DNA of 64,000 nt from Pseudomonas sp. GR 6-02 (GCF_001655615.1 NZ_CP011567.1:558001-622000), one strand, 5' to 3'; shown: positions 24,769-36,374, counted from the first letter of the stretch. The notes: a model not told the origin generated them from the sequence alone. Program-made: numbers and translations.

Positions 24769-25956
24769 ATGGCAACGGTAGACCGCTGGCTGCTGCCAGA
24801 TGGCATCGAAGAAGTACTGCCACCGGAGGCTGCGCGCATCGAAGTTGCGCGTCGCCAGGTGTTGGATCTGTTCCAGAGCTGGGGTTACGAGTTTGTCGTG
24901 ACTCCCCATATCGAGTACCTGGAATCCCTGCTGACCGGCGCAGGCCAGGACCTCGATCTGCGCACCTTCAAGGTCATCGACCCGCAGTCGGGCCGGCAGA
25001 TGGGTTTCCGTGCCGACATCACGCCGCAAGTGGCGCGCATCGATGCGCACACCCTGCGTCGCGAAGGCCCGAGCCGTCTGTGCTATGCCGGTAGCGTGCT
25101 GCATGCTCAGCCACGTGCGTTGTCGTCCTCTCGCAGCCCGATTCAACTGGGCGCCGAGTTGTACGGCGATGCCAGCCCGAGCAGCGACGTGGAAGTCATC
25201 AGCCTGATGCTGGCCATGCTGCAACTGGCCGATGTGCCGGATGTGCACATGGACCTCGGGCATGTCGGCATCTACCGCGGCCTGGCCCGCGCAGCCGGTT
25301 TGTCCGGCGAAGTCGAGCAACAGTTGTTCGATGCATTGCAACGTAAAGCCATCGACGAGGTCATTACCTTGACCGAAGGCCTGCCTGCCGATCTGTCGGG
25401 CATGCTGCGAGCGCTGGTCGACCTGTGTGGCGGTCGTGAAGTGTTGAGCGCTGCCCGCGAGCGTCTGGCCAATGCGCCGGCGCCTGTTCTGGCGGCCCTG
25501 GACGATTTGCTGGCGATTGCCGAGCGTCTGTCCACGCGTTTCCCGGAGTTACCGCTGTACTTCGACCTGGGCGAATTGCGCGGCTACCACTACCACACCG
25601 GTGTGGTGTTCGCCGTGTTCGTGCCGGGTGTTGGCCAGTCCATCGCTCAGGGCGGTCGTTACGACGATATCGGTGCCGACTTCGGTCGCGCCCGTCCGGC
25701 GACAGGCTTCTCCACCGATTTGAAAACCCTGGTGACCCTGGGGCGTGCTGAGATCGAGCTACCGTCTGGCGGTATCTGGATGCCTGACAGTACGGATGCA
25801 GCACTCTGGCAGCAGGTTTGCCAGTTGCGCAGTGAGGGTCAGCGTGTCGTTCAGGCATTGCCTGGGCAGCCTTTGGCCGCCGCCCGTGAAGCGGACTGCG
25901 ACCGGCAATTGATTCAGCAGAACGGGCTTTGGCAAGTATCGCCACTGGCTTCTTGA
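24769..25956 (+). CDS. hisZ: ATP phosphoribosyltransferase regulatory subunit HisZ
   Basis: 395 residues of the class-II tRNA synthetase fold without synthetase function. The sequence starts [21 protein letters not shown] and has [14 protein letters not shown] and [12 protein letters not shown]. HisZ partners with the short-form HisG and is needed for the first step of histidine biosynthesis. It sits 54 nt before purA, the usual Pseudomonas placement, away from the his operon. Confidence 0.94.
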   Translation: MATVDRWLLPDGIEEVLPPEAARIEVARRQVLDLFQSWGYEFVVTPHIEYLESLLTGAGQDLDLRTFKVIDPQSGRQMGFRADITPQVARIDAHTLRREGPSRLCYAGSVLHAQPRALSSSRSPIQLGAELYGDASPSSDVEVISLMLAMLQLADVPDVHMDLGHVGIYRGLARAAGLSGEVEQQLFDALQRKAIDEVITLTEGLPADLSGMLRALVDLCGGREVLSAARERLANAPAPVLAALDDLLAIAERLSTRFPELPLYFDLGELRGYHYHTGVVFAVFVPGVGQSIAQGGRYDDIGADFGRARPATGFSTDLKTLVTLGRAEIELPSGGIWMPDSTDAALWQQVCQLRSEGQRVVQALPGQPLAAAREADCDRQLIQQNGLWQVSPLAS

Positions 25957-27303
<1,347 letters not shown>

Positions 27304-27322
27304 TAAGTCGTTGATGTAAAAC

Positions 27323-27350
27323 ACAAAGGCCCCTTAATCGGGGCCTTTGT
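27323..27350 (+). terminator. Rho-independent terminator of hisZ-purA
   Basis: Perfect 11-bp stem (ACAAAGGCCCC with GGGGCCTTTGT) around a 6-nt loop, 20 nt after the purA stop. Confidence 0.85.
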
Positions 27351-27441
27351 CGTTTATGCCTGTTGGACGGCATGACCTTTGCTGTGAATATTGCCTTCAG
27401 AATGCCATCAATTTAATGGCGTTAGAGTAGAGGGATTTCCT

Positions 27442-29376
27442 GTGTCGGCCGTTCTCTCACTGTTACAAAGCCGTTTGTTGCGGCCCGTGTTCGTTACCCT
27501 TGGTATCGCCCTTTTGGTGCAGGTGCTGGTGGCTGTCGCTCTGACCCGGAGCACGGTGACTGCGCTGGAAACCGATCTGGGCGTGCGCTTGGGCTCCGAT
27601 AGCCAAAAGCTCTCCGGTGAGCTGGAGCAGGCGGGGCGTGAAGTCACGTCGAGCCTGGATAACCTGTCCAGCAATACCCGTCAGCGCCTGACCGCTGGGC
27701 TGTCTTCACGTTTGAAAGACGAGCAGGCTCAACTGCGTACGACGCTGGAGAAGGACCTGAAGGACTCGGCCAATGACATGGCGCAACTTCTGGCGTCGGT
27801 CGCACCCCGCGCCATGTGGGACAGCGACATTCCCACCCTGTCCGAATTCGCTCGCCGCGCCCAGCGCAATCCCAACGTGTTGTTCGTGGTCTATGACGAC
27901 GCCACGGGCCAGCACCTGACGCGCTATCTCAACCGGGAGAACGCGATCAACAAGGCGCTTCTGGAGAAAGGCCAGGGCGAGCGGGCGTTGGACAAGGTGC
28001 TGGACGCAGCGAAGAGCGATCCGTCGGTCTACTACCTCGAAGCCTCGATCAGTCCCAATGGCGTGGAAATCGGCAAAGTCTTGATGGGGGTCTCAACTGC
28101 CTCTGTGGAAACCGATCTGGCGGCGCTGGACAAGCGCTTCTCGGCGCTGATCGCCAGCAGCGATCAATTGGTGGGTGACAGCCTCAAAGGTGCGGCGGCC
28201 GACAGCGCAACGGCGATGCGCGGACGTCTGCAATCGGCGCAGTCCACTGCTTCTGAAATGAAAGCCAACACCACGGGCGCTGTACAGGAAGCCGCAGGGG
28301 CTTTGCGCTGGCGCATCGGCATGGGCCTGGCGGTGGTGGGTTTCGGTGTGCTGCTGTTACTGGCGGTGGTGCTGGGGCGTCGAGTGGTCAATCGCCTGAA
28401 AATGCTCATTGTCGCGATGGATGACTTGGCGGCAGGCGAGGGCGACCTGACCAAGCGCGTGCAGATCAACAGCCAGGACGAGATCGGCGACATGGCCTCG
28501 GCGGTCAATCGCTTTGTGGATAAATTACAGCCGATCGTGCGTGAGGCGGGCGATGTGGCCCAGCGTACCGGTGTGGAAATCGGCGCCATGACTTTGCGTA
28601 ATGCTGGTGCCGATGCGGCGGCTGGCATGCAGCGCGATGAAGTGGCCGAAAGCCTGCGCGCGTTGTCGCAAATGGCTGACGAGGCTCAGTCTGAAAGCCA
28701 CGCCATGCAGGCCGCTTTGCAGCAGGTGGTGGGCATTCGTCAGGCCACGGATGAGAACACCCGGACTTCGGCGAAGGTCGGTAGTCTCATCGAGGCATTG
28801 GCCGGACAGGTCGACACCGGCGCGAAAGTCATCGAGCGCCTGGCGCAACAGAGTGAGCAGATTGAAGTGGTGCTGACGGTGATTCACGGGATCGCCGAAC
28901 AAACCAACTTGCTGGCACTGAATGCGGCGATTGAAGCGGCGCGTGCCGGCGAGACCGGTCGCGGGTTTGCTGTGGTGGCGGACGAGGTGCGGGCTCTGGC
29001 GAGCAAGACCCAGAGCTCCACCGGTGACATTCAGGCGCACATCGTTGCACTGCAGCAGGGCGCGCGTGAGGCCGTCGCGGCAATCGGGCAGGCTGGGCGT
29101 CAGGCCAGCGAAGGCCTGCTGGTGTTGCGCGATAGCGCGCGGTTGCAACAGTCGGTGCAGGCGTCGGTCGAGCAGGTGCATGCGGCGATCGGCCTGGCGA
29201 CCCAGGCCGCGGCGCATCAGGCGCAAGGTGCGCAGGCCGTGCGTGGGCGGGTTGAGACCATCCATGCTCAAGCTGAGAAGGCGGCTCAGGCGGTCGTGGA
29301 GACCACGGCCAGCGGCAAGGTGCTGGATGGGTTGGCGGCGCAGTTGAAGGCGAGCCTGGGGCAGTTCAGGGCTTAG
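27442..29376 (+). CDS. Methyl-accepting chemotaxis protein
   Basis: 644 residues from the GTG at 27442, which has AGAGGGA upstream; the ATG at 27391 would place 17 odd residues before the first membrane helix. TM1 is at about 14-34, and the periplasmic domain (35-288) is helical with heptad-like stretches at both ends. TM2 is at about 290-312, then a HAMP domain (312-365). The signalling tip [19 protein letters not shown] lies near 485, with [18 protein letters not shown] after it. The ligand is not predictable. It follows purA as an independent unit and ends in a REPIN. Confidence 0.9.
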   Translation: MSAVLSLLQSRLLRPVFVTLGIALLVQVLVAVALTRSTVTALETDLGVRLGSDSQKLSGELEQAGREVTSSLDNLSSNTRQRLTAGLSSRLKDEQAQLRTTLEKDLKDSANDMAQLLASVAPRAMWDSDIPTLSEFARRAQRNPNVLFVVYDDATGQHLTRYLNRENAINKALLEKGQGERALDKVLDAAKSDPSVYYLEASISPNGVEIGKVLMGVSTASVETDLAALDKRFSALIASSDQLVGDSLKGAAADSATAMRGRLQSAQSTASEMKANTTGAVQEAAGALRWRIGMGLAVVGFGVLLLLAVVLGRRVVNRLKMLIVAMDDLAAGEGDLTKRVQINSQDEIGDMASAVNRFVDKLQPIVREAGDVAQRTGVEIGAMTLRNAGADAAAGMQRDEVAESLRALSQMADEAQSESHAMQAALQQVVGIRQATDENTRTSAKVGSLIEALAGQVDTGAKVIERLAQQSEQIEVVLTVIHGIAEQTNLLALNAAIEAARAGETGRGFAVVADEVRALASKTQSSTGDIQAHIVALQQGAREAVAAIGQAGRQASEGLLVLRDSARLQQSVQASVEQVHAAIGLATQAAAHQAQGAQAVRGRVETIHAQAEKAAQAVVETTASGKVLDGLAAQLKASLGQFRA

Positions 29377-29400
29377 GTTTCTCGTTCGCAGGTCTGGTGC

Positions 29401-29468
29401 CTTCGCGGGCAAGCCTCGCTCCTACAAGGGCTACGTAATCCTTGTAGGAGCGAGGCTTGCCCGCGAAG
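29401..29468. repeat. REPIN, perfect 28-bp inverted repeat
   Basis: The arms 29401-29428 and 29441-29468 are exact complements around a 12-nt loop. They carry the GGGCAAGCCTCGCTCCTACA-type Pseudomonas REP core. It lies between the convergent chemoreceptor and iron permease genes, and may terminate or stabilise both transcripts. Confidence 0.9.
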
Positions 29469-29472
29469 CTTT

Positions 29473-31038
29473 TCAACGACTCAAATACATCCGCGTCGTC
29501 AGCAGATACACAGGCAACCCCGACACCACAATCAACAACGCCGCATAAGGCGCCGCCGCCGCGAACTCCACATTCGCGGTATGCGCCCAGACTTCCGTCG
29601 CCAATGTATTGAGCCCGGTCGGGCTCAGCAGCAGCGTCGCCGTCAGTTCCTTCATCGCATCCAGAAACACCAGCGCAAACGCAGCACCCAGGGCGGGAAA
29701 GATGATGGGCAGGGTCACCCGACAAAACGCGCTGAAAGACGACGCCCCCAGCGTGCGTGCGGCCTCTTCCAGCTGCGGCGCCGCCTTGTTCAGCGCGGTG
29801 CGAATCGGTGCCTGCGCCAGTGGCAGAAACAACAGCGCATAGGCTATCAGCAACAGCGCCGAGGTCTGGTACAGCACTGGCACATAATGCAGGGCGAAAT
29901 ACACCAGGGTCAGCGCAATCACCAATCCCGGCAGTGCATGCAGCAGATACGGCAAGCGCTCGGCCCAGATTGCCAGTCGGCCTTTATGGCGCACCACCAG
30001 CAACCCCACCGGCACCGCCAGCACCAGGCACAGCGCAGCGCCACCGAGCGACAGCGCCAGCGACGAGAGCAATGCCTCGCTGATCGCGGCCACAGGGAAC
30101 GCTGCCGACGAACCCACCATCAGCCAGTACGCCAGCATTCCCAGTGGAATGCCGCTGCCGATGATCGCCAGCAGCAAGCAGTAAAGTTGTCCCACAGCCG
30201 CCCATCGCCCCAGACGAACCTGCTCCGCATGCCGCGCAGCGCCCTGACCGGTGCGTACGTGACGGCCTTTGCCGCGCACGCGTAACTCAAGCCATAGCAG
30301 CACCAGGCACAGCGCCAGCAACACCGCAGAAAGCATCGCTGCATTGGCGTTGCTGAATTCCAGTTCGAACTGCTGATAGATCGCCGTGGTAAAGGTTTGC
30401 AGGCCGATGATCGACAGCGCGCCGAACTCCACCAGCATGTGCAGCGCAATCAACAGTGAACCGGCCAGCAGTGATGGCCAGAGCAGGGGCAGGGTGATTT
30501 TGAAGAATACACCCCAACGATTCTGCCCCAGGGTGCGGGCAGACTCTTCAAGAGAGGGGTCGAGATTGCGCAGCGTTGCCGCGACCGGCAGAAAGATCAG
30601 CGGGTACTTGGACAGCGTCATCACCAGAATCGCCCCGCCCAGCCCTTCGAAGTGAGCACTCAGGGAAACCCAGGTGAAGCTGCTGACAAATGCCGGCACC
30701 GCGAACGGCAGGCACAGGATCACGCCCCATAACCGCCGTCCCGGCAGATTGCTGCGCTCCAGCAGCCAGGCGAGTGACAAGCCAATCACACCGCAGGCCA
30801 ATGTGACGCCCAGCATCAGCGCCAGGGTATTGCGCAGCAGGCCAAACACGTAGGGCCGCCACAGCAGATGCAGTGCCTCGGCCCAGCCGGCTTGCCAGGT
30901 TTTGAGGCCGACATAGGCCAGCGGCAACAGGCTGAGTACCACCAGCAGCAGAACCGGTAGCAGTAGCCAGATCGACGGCCGCTTGCGCCTTGGCATGTAA
31001 CCCCCATGCGAAGCGGGGGCGGATAACGAGGCGCTCAT
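29473..31038 (-). CDS. Ferric-iron ABC transporter permease (FbpB/HitB type)
   Basis: 521 residues and about 12 membrane helices, made of two fused BPD_transp_1 domains. Each half carries the EAA loop: EESARTLGQNRWGVFFKITLP near residue 165 and EEAARTLGASSFSAFCRVTLP near 430. The N-terminus is RRKRPSIWLLLPVLLLVVLS. Such permeases import periplasmic Fe3+ or metal-complexed substrates with an ATPase encoded elsewhere, which is absent here. The start overlaps the stop of the binding protein gene by one base. Confidence 0.88.
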   Translation of the reverse strand: MSASLSAPASHGGYMPRRKRPSIWLLLPVLLLVVLSLLPLAYVGLKTWQAGWAEALHLLWRPYVFGLLRNTLALMLGVTLACGVIGLSLAWLLERSNLPGRRLWGVILCLPFAVPAFVSSFTWVSLSAHFEGLGGAILVMTLSKYPLIFLPVAATLRNLDPSLEESARTLGQNRWGVFFKITLPLLWPSLLAGSLLIALHMLVEFGALSIIGLQTFTTAIYQQFELEFSNANAAMLSAVLLALCLVLLWLELRVRGKGRHVRTGQGAARHAEQVRLGRWAAVGQLYCLLLAIIGSGIPLGMLAYWLMVGSSAAFPVAAISEALLSSLALSLGGAALCLVLAVPVGLLVVRHKGRLAIWAERLPYLLHALPGLVIALTLVYFALHYVPVLYQTSALLLIAYALLFLPLAQAPIRTALNKAAPQLEEAARTLGASSFSAFCRVTLPIIFPALGAAFALVFLDAMKELTATLLLSPTGLNTLATEVWAHTANVEFAAAAPYAALLIVVSGLPVYLLTTRMYLSR

Positions 31039-32048
31039 CAGTTCAAGCCAACGTCACGTTCCAGGTCCAGGGCTTCTTCGGCGTTGCCGAGATCGGCTGG
31101 CGTGACGTTCGGCGCTTGCAGTTCGCTGAACGGCTTGAGACCGCGATCCGATTCCATGCCCTTGTGCAGTGGGTATTCAGCGGTGGTCTGGGTGATCACG
31201 CGCTGACCTTCTTCGCTGGCCATGTAGGCGAGCAATTGCTGGGCTTCTTTTGGATGTTTGCTGGATTTCAGTACGCCAGCGCTGGAAACGGTGATCAGTC
31301 CGCCGACGTCGCCACCGGTGAAGTAATGCAGTTTCGAATCGAGTTGGCCTTTTTCACGCTGCAAGGCGAACCAGTAATAGTTGTTCACCAGCACGGTGGC
31401 GACTTCGCCATTTTCCACGGCTTTCAGTGCAACCATGTTGTTGCTGTAGGTTTTGCCGAACGCACGCAGGCCGGTCAGCCATTCTTCGGCGGCGTCCATC
31501 CCGTGGACCTTGATAATCGCCACGGCCTGTTCCTGGAAGGCGCCGCTGCTAGGCACGAAGCCGACCTTGCCTTGCCATTTTGGATCGGAGAATTCCATCA
31601 CGGACTTGGGCAGGTCTTTTTCGTCGATCAGTTTAGGGTTGAAGGCGACGACCCGGACCCGCGCGGTGATGCCGATCCAGGTGCCGTTGCCGGCAACGTA
31701 GTCCTTGGGCAGAACTTCAAGTGTGGCGGCATCGGCTTTCGCCAGCAGGCCTTGTTCGCCGAGCTTGTTCAGCGGTGGCGATTCTTCGGTGTAGATCACA
31801 TCGGCGGGGGAGCGATCGCCTTCTTCGACGATCTGGCTGGCGAGTTGGTTGCTGCTGCCCTTGCGCACATTGACGTGAATCCCGGTCTTGGCTTCGAAGG
31901 CTTTGGCGACGGCGTCGCCGACTTCCTTGTGTTGACCGTTATAGAGTGTCAGGGAAACCGGATCGGCGGCTTGGGTGAGGGGCATGGCGAGTGTCAGGCC
32001 GAGGAGGGTGATGGTCAGGCCGCGGCGCAGGGTATTTCGAAGCATCAT
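31038..32048 (-). CDS. Ferric-iron ABC transporter substrate-binding protein (FbpA/HitA type)
   Basis: 336 residues with a Sec signal peptide (RGLTITLLGLTLAMPLTQAA). The mature part matches ferric-binding proteins: LTLYNGQHKEVGDAVAKAFE, ASQIVEEGDRSPADVIYTE, and the YY pair in NNYYWFALQ that coordinates Fe3+. A few residues upstream, an initial MM gives two possible starts. It is transcribed before the permease gene, in a two-gene unit with TGATG coupling. Substrate is inferred from family resemblance. Confidence 0.88.
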   Translation of the reverse strand: MMLRNTLRRGLTITLLGLTLAMPLTQAADPVSLTLYNGQHKEVGDAVAKAFEAKTGIHVNVRKGSSNQLASQIVEEGDRSPADVIYTEESPPLNKLGEQGLLAKADAATLEVLPKDYVAGNGTWIGITARVRVVAFNPKLIDEKDLPKSVMEFSDPKWQGKVGFVPSSGAFQEQAVAIIKVHGMDAAEEWLTGLRAFGKTYSNNMVALKAVENGEVATVLVNNYYWFALQREKGQLDSKLHYFTGGDVGGLITVSSAGVLKSSKHPKEAQQLLAYMASEEGQRVITQTTAEYPLHKGMESDRGLKPFSELQAPNVTPADLGNAEEALDLERDVGLN

Positions 32049-32166
32049 TCGCAGGGTTCCTCACTGTCGCATTGCAAAAACTTGAAACAATGATAAACGA
32101 TATTGCTTCTCAAGTGCGCCTTGCAGGGCGGGTGAGGGTTTTGCTAGAGGGGCTGGTGCAGATCTT

Positions 32167-32287
32167 TGTGGCGAGGGAGCTTGCTCCCGTTCGGCTGCGG
32201 AGCAGTCGCAAAACCGGGCAATAAGGATTGACTGAAAGAATGAGGGGGCTGTTTCGCAGCCCAGCGGGAGCAAGCTCCCTCGCCACA
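32167..32287. repeat. REP-type inverted repeat pair (REPIN-like)
   Basis: TGTGGCGAGGGAGCTTGCTC at 32167 and its complement ending at 32287 bracket about 80 bp. Same family as 12321-12467 and 40199-40331. Confidence 0.85.
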
Positions 32288-32320
32288 AAGGGCGGCTATG
32301 GCTTCAAAGGCCAGAAATGC

Positions 32321-32344
32321 AAAAACCCGCTTTCGCGGGTTTTT
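32321..32344 (-). terminator. Terminator of the first tRNA-Leu unit
   Basis: AAAAACCCGC and GCGGGTTTTT around TTTC. The same stem recurs at 32567-32590. Confidence 0.85.
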
Positions 32345-32377
32345 GTGAAACTCAAGATCGTGACCTTGAATTTGAAT

Positions 32378-32464
32378 TGGTGCCCAGAAGAAGACTCGAA
32401 CTTCCACGACCTTGCGGTCACCAGCACCTGAAGCTGGCGTGTCTACCAATTTCACCATCTGGGC
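32378..32464 (-). tRNA. tRNA-Leu(CAG)
   Basis: 87 nt including the encoded CCA. The 5' end GCCCAGA (at 32464) pairs with TCTGGGC at the 3' end. The anticodon arm CCAGC-TTCAGGT-GCTGG gives anticodon CAG, the leucine CUG reader. A long variable arm and TTCGAGT in the T loop match class II tRNA. It is one of two near-identical copies. Confidence 0.97.
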
Positions 32465-32498
32465 ATGATCTTCAGCGTTGCCGCTGTTGATGTGGCGC

Positions 32499-32527
32499 AC
32501 TATACGGAGAGCATTTTGATCTGTAAA
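32499..32527 (-). promoter_or_regulatory. Sigma-70 promoter of the first tRNA-Leu copy
   Basis: On the minus strand, TTTACA (32522-32527) and TATAGT (32499-32504) are 17 nt apart. TATAGT is about 35 nt before the tRNA 5' end. Confidence 0.75.
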
Positions 32528-32566
32528 CCCCTGATTTAATTTTAATAATTCAGAAGCCTGAAATGC

Positions 32567-32590
32567 AAAAACCCGCTTTCGCGGGTTTTT
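32567..32590 (-). terminator. Terminator of the second tRNA-Leu unit
   Basis: AAAAACCCGC and GCGGGTTTTT, identical in arrangement to 32321-32344. Confidence 0.85.
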
Positions 32591-32629
32591 GTGTGAGCCT
32601 TGAAATTGATCTAATCTCAAGCTCGAAAT

Positions 32630-32716
32630 TGGTGCCCAGAAGAAGACTCGAACTTCCACGACCTTGCGGTCACCAGCACCTGAAGCTGGCGTGTCTACCA
32701 ATTTCACCATCTGGGC
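32630..32716 (-). tRNA. tRNA-Leu(CAG), duplicate copy
   Basis: 87 nt with encoded CCA, identical in the mature part to 32378-32464 as far as I can read, with the same CAG anticodon. Confidence 0.97.
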
Positions 32717-32752
32717 AGTATCGGCAGCGCTAGTGCGTCGTCGATGGCGCGC

Positions 32753-32781
32753 ACTATACGGAGCGTCTTTTTAACTGTAAA
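32753..32781 (-). promoter_or_regulatory. Sigma-70 promoter of the second tRNA-Leu copy
   Basis: TTTACA (32776-32781) and TATAGT (32753-32758) on the minus strand, 17 nt apart, the same boxes as the other copy. Confidence 0.75.
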
Positions 32782-32942
32782 CCCCCGTCATCAAAAAAAC
32801 CTGGAAAATTTTACCGGCGGCATTCAAATCAGCTTCGCGGTGTCGATAAAGGGCTTTAGATGGGCTGTCATAGCCTGAAATTTCCCGTTTCATTACGCCT
32901 ATGCCAAACTAACCCGCATATAGACAAGGTGAAAACTCTCTA

Positions 32943-35573
32943 ATGGCCGATTGGCAGTCCCTCGATCCCGAGGCCGCTCGTGAAGCGGAAAAATATGAAA
33001 ACCCTATTCCTAGCCGCGAACTGATCCTTCAGCACCTTGCTGATCGAGGTTCGCCTGCTAACCGCGAGCAGCTGGTCGAAGAGTTTGGTCTGACCACAGA
33101 AGACCAGATCGAAGCCCTGCGCCGCCGCCTGCGCGCCATGGAGCGCGACGCTCAACTCATCTACACCCGTCGCGGCACTTATGCGCCGGTGGACAAGCTC
33201 GACCTGATCCTGGGCCGCATCAGCGGTCACCGTGACGGTTTCGGCTTCCTGGTCCCGGACGACGGCAGTGACGACCTGTTCATGAGCCCGGCGCAAATGC
33301 GCCTGGTGTTCGATGGCGACCGTGCCCTGGCACGTGTTTCCGGCCTCGACCGTCGCGGTCGCCGCGAAGGCATGATTGTCGAAGTGGTGTCCCGTGCCCA
33401 CGAGAGCATCGTCGGTCGTTACTTCGAGGAGGGCGGTATCGGTTTCGTCGTCGCAGACAATCCGAAGATCCAGCAAGAAGTGCTGGTGACGCCAGGTCGC
33501 AATGCCAACGCGCAGATCGGTCAGTTCGTTGAAGTGAAGATCACTCACTGGCCGACGCCACGCTTCCAGCCGCAAGGCGACGTGGTCGAGGTGGTGGGCA
33601 ACTACATGGCGCCGGGCATGGAAATCGATGTCGCCCTGCGCACCTACGATATTCCGCACGTCTGGCCTGAAGCGGTCTTGAAAGAAGCCGCCAAGCTCAA
33701 GCCTGAAGTCGAAGAGAAAGACAAAGAGAAGCGCATCGACCTGCGTCATCTGCCGTTCGTGACCATCGACGGCGAAGATGCGCGCGACTTCGATGACGCG
33801 GTCTACTGCGAAGCCAAACCGGGCAAGCTGCGCCTGTTCTCCGGTGGCTGGAAGTTGTACGTGGCGATTGCCGACGTTTCCAGCTACGTGAAAATCGGTT
33901 CGGCGCTGGATAACGAATCCCAGGTTCGCGGCAACTCGGTGTACTTCCCCGAGCGCGTGGTGCCGATGCTGCCTGAGCAGTTGTCCAACGGCCTGTGCTC
34001 GCTGAACCCGCACGTCGATCGCCTAGCCATGGTTTGCGAGATGACCATCTCCAAATCCGGCGAAATGACCGACTACTGCTTCTACGAAGCGGTGATTCAC
34101 TCCCATGCCCGCCTGACCTACAACAAGGTCAGCGCCATGCTGGAAACGCCGAAAGCCACCGAAGCGCGTCAGCTTCGTGGTGAATACACCGACGTCCTGC
34201 CGCACCTCAAGCAGCTATATGCGCTGTACAAGGTTCTGCTGGCGGCTCGTCACGTGCGCGGCGCGATCGATTTCGAAACCCAGGAAACCCGGATCATCTT
34301 CGGTTCCGAGCGCAAGATTGCCGAAATCCGTCCGACCGTTCGCAACGATGCTCACAAGCTGATTGAGGAATGCATGCTGGCGGCCAACGTGGCCACCGCC
34401 GAATTCCTGAAAAAGCACGAAATCCCTGCGTTGTATCGCGTCCACGACGGCCCGCCGCCGGAGCGTCTGGAAAAACTGCGCGCCTTCCTCGGCGAGCTCG
34501 GCCTGTCCCTGCACAAAGGCAAGGACGGTCCGTCGCCGAAGGATTACCAGGCTTTGCTCGCGGGCATCAAGGATCGTCCGGATTTCCACCTGATCCAGAC
34601 CGTCATGCTGCGTTCGTTGAGCCAAGCGGTGTACAGCGCCGATAACCAGGGCCACTTCGGCCTGAATTACGAAGCCTACACCCACTTCACTTCGCCTATT
34701 CGCCGCTACCCGGACTTGCTCACGCACCGGGCGATTCGCAGCGTCATCCATTCGAAAATGGACACCCCGCACGTTCGCCGTGCCGGTGCGATGACCATTC
34801 CGAAAGCGCGGATCTATCCGTACGACGAAGCGACCCTGGAGCAGCTCGGCGAGCAGTGCTCGATGAGCGAGCGCCGTGCCGACGAAGCCACTCGCGACGT
34901 AGTGAACTGGCTCAAGTGCGAGTTCATGAAAGACCGCGTGGGCGAATCGTTCCCGGGGGTGATCACTGCCGTGACCGGTTTCGGCCTGTTCGTCGAACTG
35001 ACCGATATTTACGTCGAAGGCCTGGTGCACGTCACCGCGCTGCCGGGTGACTACTACCACTTCGATCCTGTGCACCATCGCCTCGCCGGTGAGCGTACCG
35101 GTCGTAGCTTCCGCTTGGGCGACACCGTTGAAGTGCGCGTCATGCGCGTCGACCTCGACGAGCGCAAGATCGACTTCGAGATGGCCGAAAAAACCATCAG
35201 CGCACCGATCGGTCGCAAAAAGCGCGGCACTGAAACTGCAGCACCTGCTATCAAAACAGCTGCCGAGCCAGTACTGGCCAAGGCCGGGCGTCGTCCGGCC
35301 AAGGAAAAGGCCGTCGAGGCCTATCGTCCGAGCGATGCGGCGGCAAAAAATGCCGAGTTGCGCAAAAGTCGTGAAATGAAACAGGCATTGCTGTCTGAAG
35401 CGAAAAGCGGCGGTAAAGCGGCGTCTGGGGGAAAGACCGGGCGGTCGGCGCCTGACAAGGCCTCCGGCGGCAAGCCAGCCAAACCGAGCAAACACCGTAA
35501 AGGCCCGCCAAAAGCGGGTTCCGCTCCAGCCGCCAGAAGCGGCGGGGCGCGTAAACCTAAGGCCAAGTCATGA
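32943..35573 (+). CDS. rnr: Ribonuclease R
   Basis: 876 residues. An N-terminal winged helix (20-85) leads into cold-shock domains (90-240), then the RNB exonuclease domain (about 255-590) with the metal site in TIDGEDARDFDDAVYCE. An S1 domain follows near 655-735 (GVITAVTGFGLFVELTDIYV). A lysine- and alanine-rich tail of about 130 residues ends in ARKPKAKS. RNase R degrades structured RNA. The gene is coupled to rlmB by an ATGA overlap. Confidence 0.96.
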   Translation: MADWQSLDPEAAREAEKYENPIPSRELILQHLADRGSPANREQLVEEFGLTTEDQIEALRRRLRAMERDAQLIYTRRGTYAPVDKLDLILGRISGHRDGFGFLVPDDGSDDLFMSPAQMRLVFDGDRALARVSGLDRRGRREGMIVEVVSRAHESIVGRYFEEGGIGFVVADNPKIQQEVLVTPGRNANAQIGQFVEVKITHWPTPRFQPQGDVVEVVGNYMAPGMEIDVALRTYDIPHVWPEAVLKEAAKLKPEVEEKDKEKRIDLRHLPFVTIDGEDARDFDDAVYCEAKPGKLRLFSGGWKLYVAIADVSSYVKIGSALDNESQVRGNSVYFPERVVPMLPEQLSNGLCSLNPHVDRLAMVCEMTISKSGEMTDYCFYEAVIHSHARLTYNKVSAMLETPKATEARQLRGEYTDVLPHLKQLYALYKVLLAARHVRGAIDFETQETRIIFGSERKIAEIRPTVRNDAHKLIEECMLAANVATAEFLKKHEIPALYRVHDGPPPERLEKLRAFLGELGLSLHKGKDGPSPKDYQALLAGIKDRPDFHLIQTVMLRSLSQAVYSADNQGHFGLNYEAYTHFTSPIRRYPDLLTHRAIRSVIHSKMDTPHVRRAGAMTIPKARIYPYDEATLEQLGEQCSMSERRADEATRDVVNWLKCEFMKDRVGESFPGVITAVTGFGLFVELTDIYVEGLVHVTALPGDYYHFDPVHHRLAGERTGRSFRLGDTVEVRVMRVDLDERKIDFEMAEKTISAPIGRKKRGTETAAPAIKTAAEPVLAKAGRRPAKEKAVEAYRPSDAAAKNAELRKSREMKQALLSEAKSGGKAASGGKTGRSAPDKASGGKPAKPSKHRKGPPKAGSAPAARSGGARKPKAKS

Positions 35574-36337
35574 GTCAGTTGGAAAAGATCTACGGCGTGC
35601 ACGCAGTAGAAGCGTTGCTGCGTCACCACCCAAAACGCGTCAAGCAGATCTGGCTGGCTGAAGGCCGCAGCGATCCGCGCGTTCAGACGCTGATCGAACT
35701 CGCTGCCGAAAATCGCGTGGCCGTCGGTCAGGCAGAGCGTCGCGAGCTGGACGCCTGGGTTGAAGGCGTGCACCAGGGCGTGGTGGCGGACGTCAGCCCG
35801 AGCCAGGTCTGGGGCGAGGCCATGCTCGACGAGCTGCTCGATCGCACCGAAGGCGCGCCTTTGCTGCTGGTGCTCGACGGCGTGACCGATCCGCACAACC
35901 TCGGCGCTTGCCTGCGTTCGGCCGATGCGGCCGGCGCGCTGGCGGTGATCGTGCCGAAGGACAAATCAGCCACGCTGACCCCGACGGTTCGAAAAGTTGC
36001 TTGTGGCGCGGCGGAAGTGATTCCGTTGGTCGCCGTGACCAACCTGGCGCGCACCCTGGAAAAACTCAAGCAGCGCGGCTTGTGGGTCGTCGGTACGGCG
36101 GGCGAGGCTGAACAGGATCTGTATCAGCAGGACCTGACGGGGCCGACCATCCTGATCATGGGGGCCGAAGGTAGCGGCATGCGCCGCCTGACTCGCGACC
36201 TTTGCGACTATTTGGTACGCCTGCCGATGGCTGGCAGCGTCAGCAGCCTCAACGTGTCCGTCGCCACCGGCGTCTGCCTGTTCGAAGCGCTGCGCCAGCG
36301 TGGCGTCAAAGCCGCCGGGACCGCCAAAAAGTCCTGA
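35570..36337 (+). CDS. rlmB: 23S rRNA (guanosine-2'-O-)-methyltransferase RlmB
   Basis: 255 residues. N-terminal L30e-like domain (YGVHAVEALLRHHPKRVKQI) and a C-terminal SpoU methyltransferase fold with the trefoil knot: LDGVTDPHNLGACLRSADAA, IIMGAEGSGMRRLTR in LIMGAEGSGMRRL form, and NVSVATGVCLFEALRQR. It methylates G2251 of 23S rRNA (E. coli numbering). Overlaps rnr by 4 nt and is followed by an inverted repeat. Confidence 0.96.
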   Translation: MSQLEKIYGVHAVEALLRHHPKRVKQIWLAEGRSDPRVQTLIELAAENRVAVGQAERRELDAWVEGVHQGVVADVSPSQVWGEAMLDELLDRTEGAPLLLVLDGVTDPHNLGACLRSADAAGALAVIVPKDKSATLTPTVRKVACGAAEVIPLVAVTNLARTLEKLKQRGLWVVGTAGEAEQDLYQQDLTGPTILIMGAEGSGMRRLTRDLCDYLVRLPMAGSVSSLNVSVATGVCLFEALRQRGVKAAGTAKKS

Positions 36338-36345
36338 CACTCCTC

Positions 36346-36374
36346 TGCAGGAGTCGCCGCAGGCGGCTCCTGCA
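36346..36374. terminator. Hairpin after rlmB
   Basis: TGCAGGAG (36346-36353) pairs with CTCCTGCA (36367-36374) with inner GCCG/CGGC pairing. No T-run. It resembles a REP half. Confidence 0.5.
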
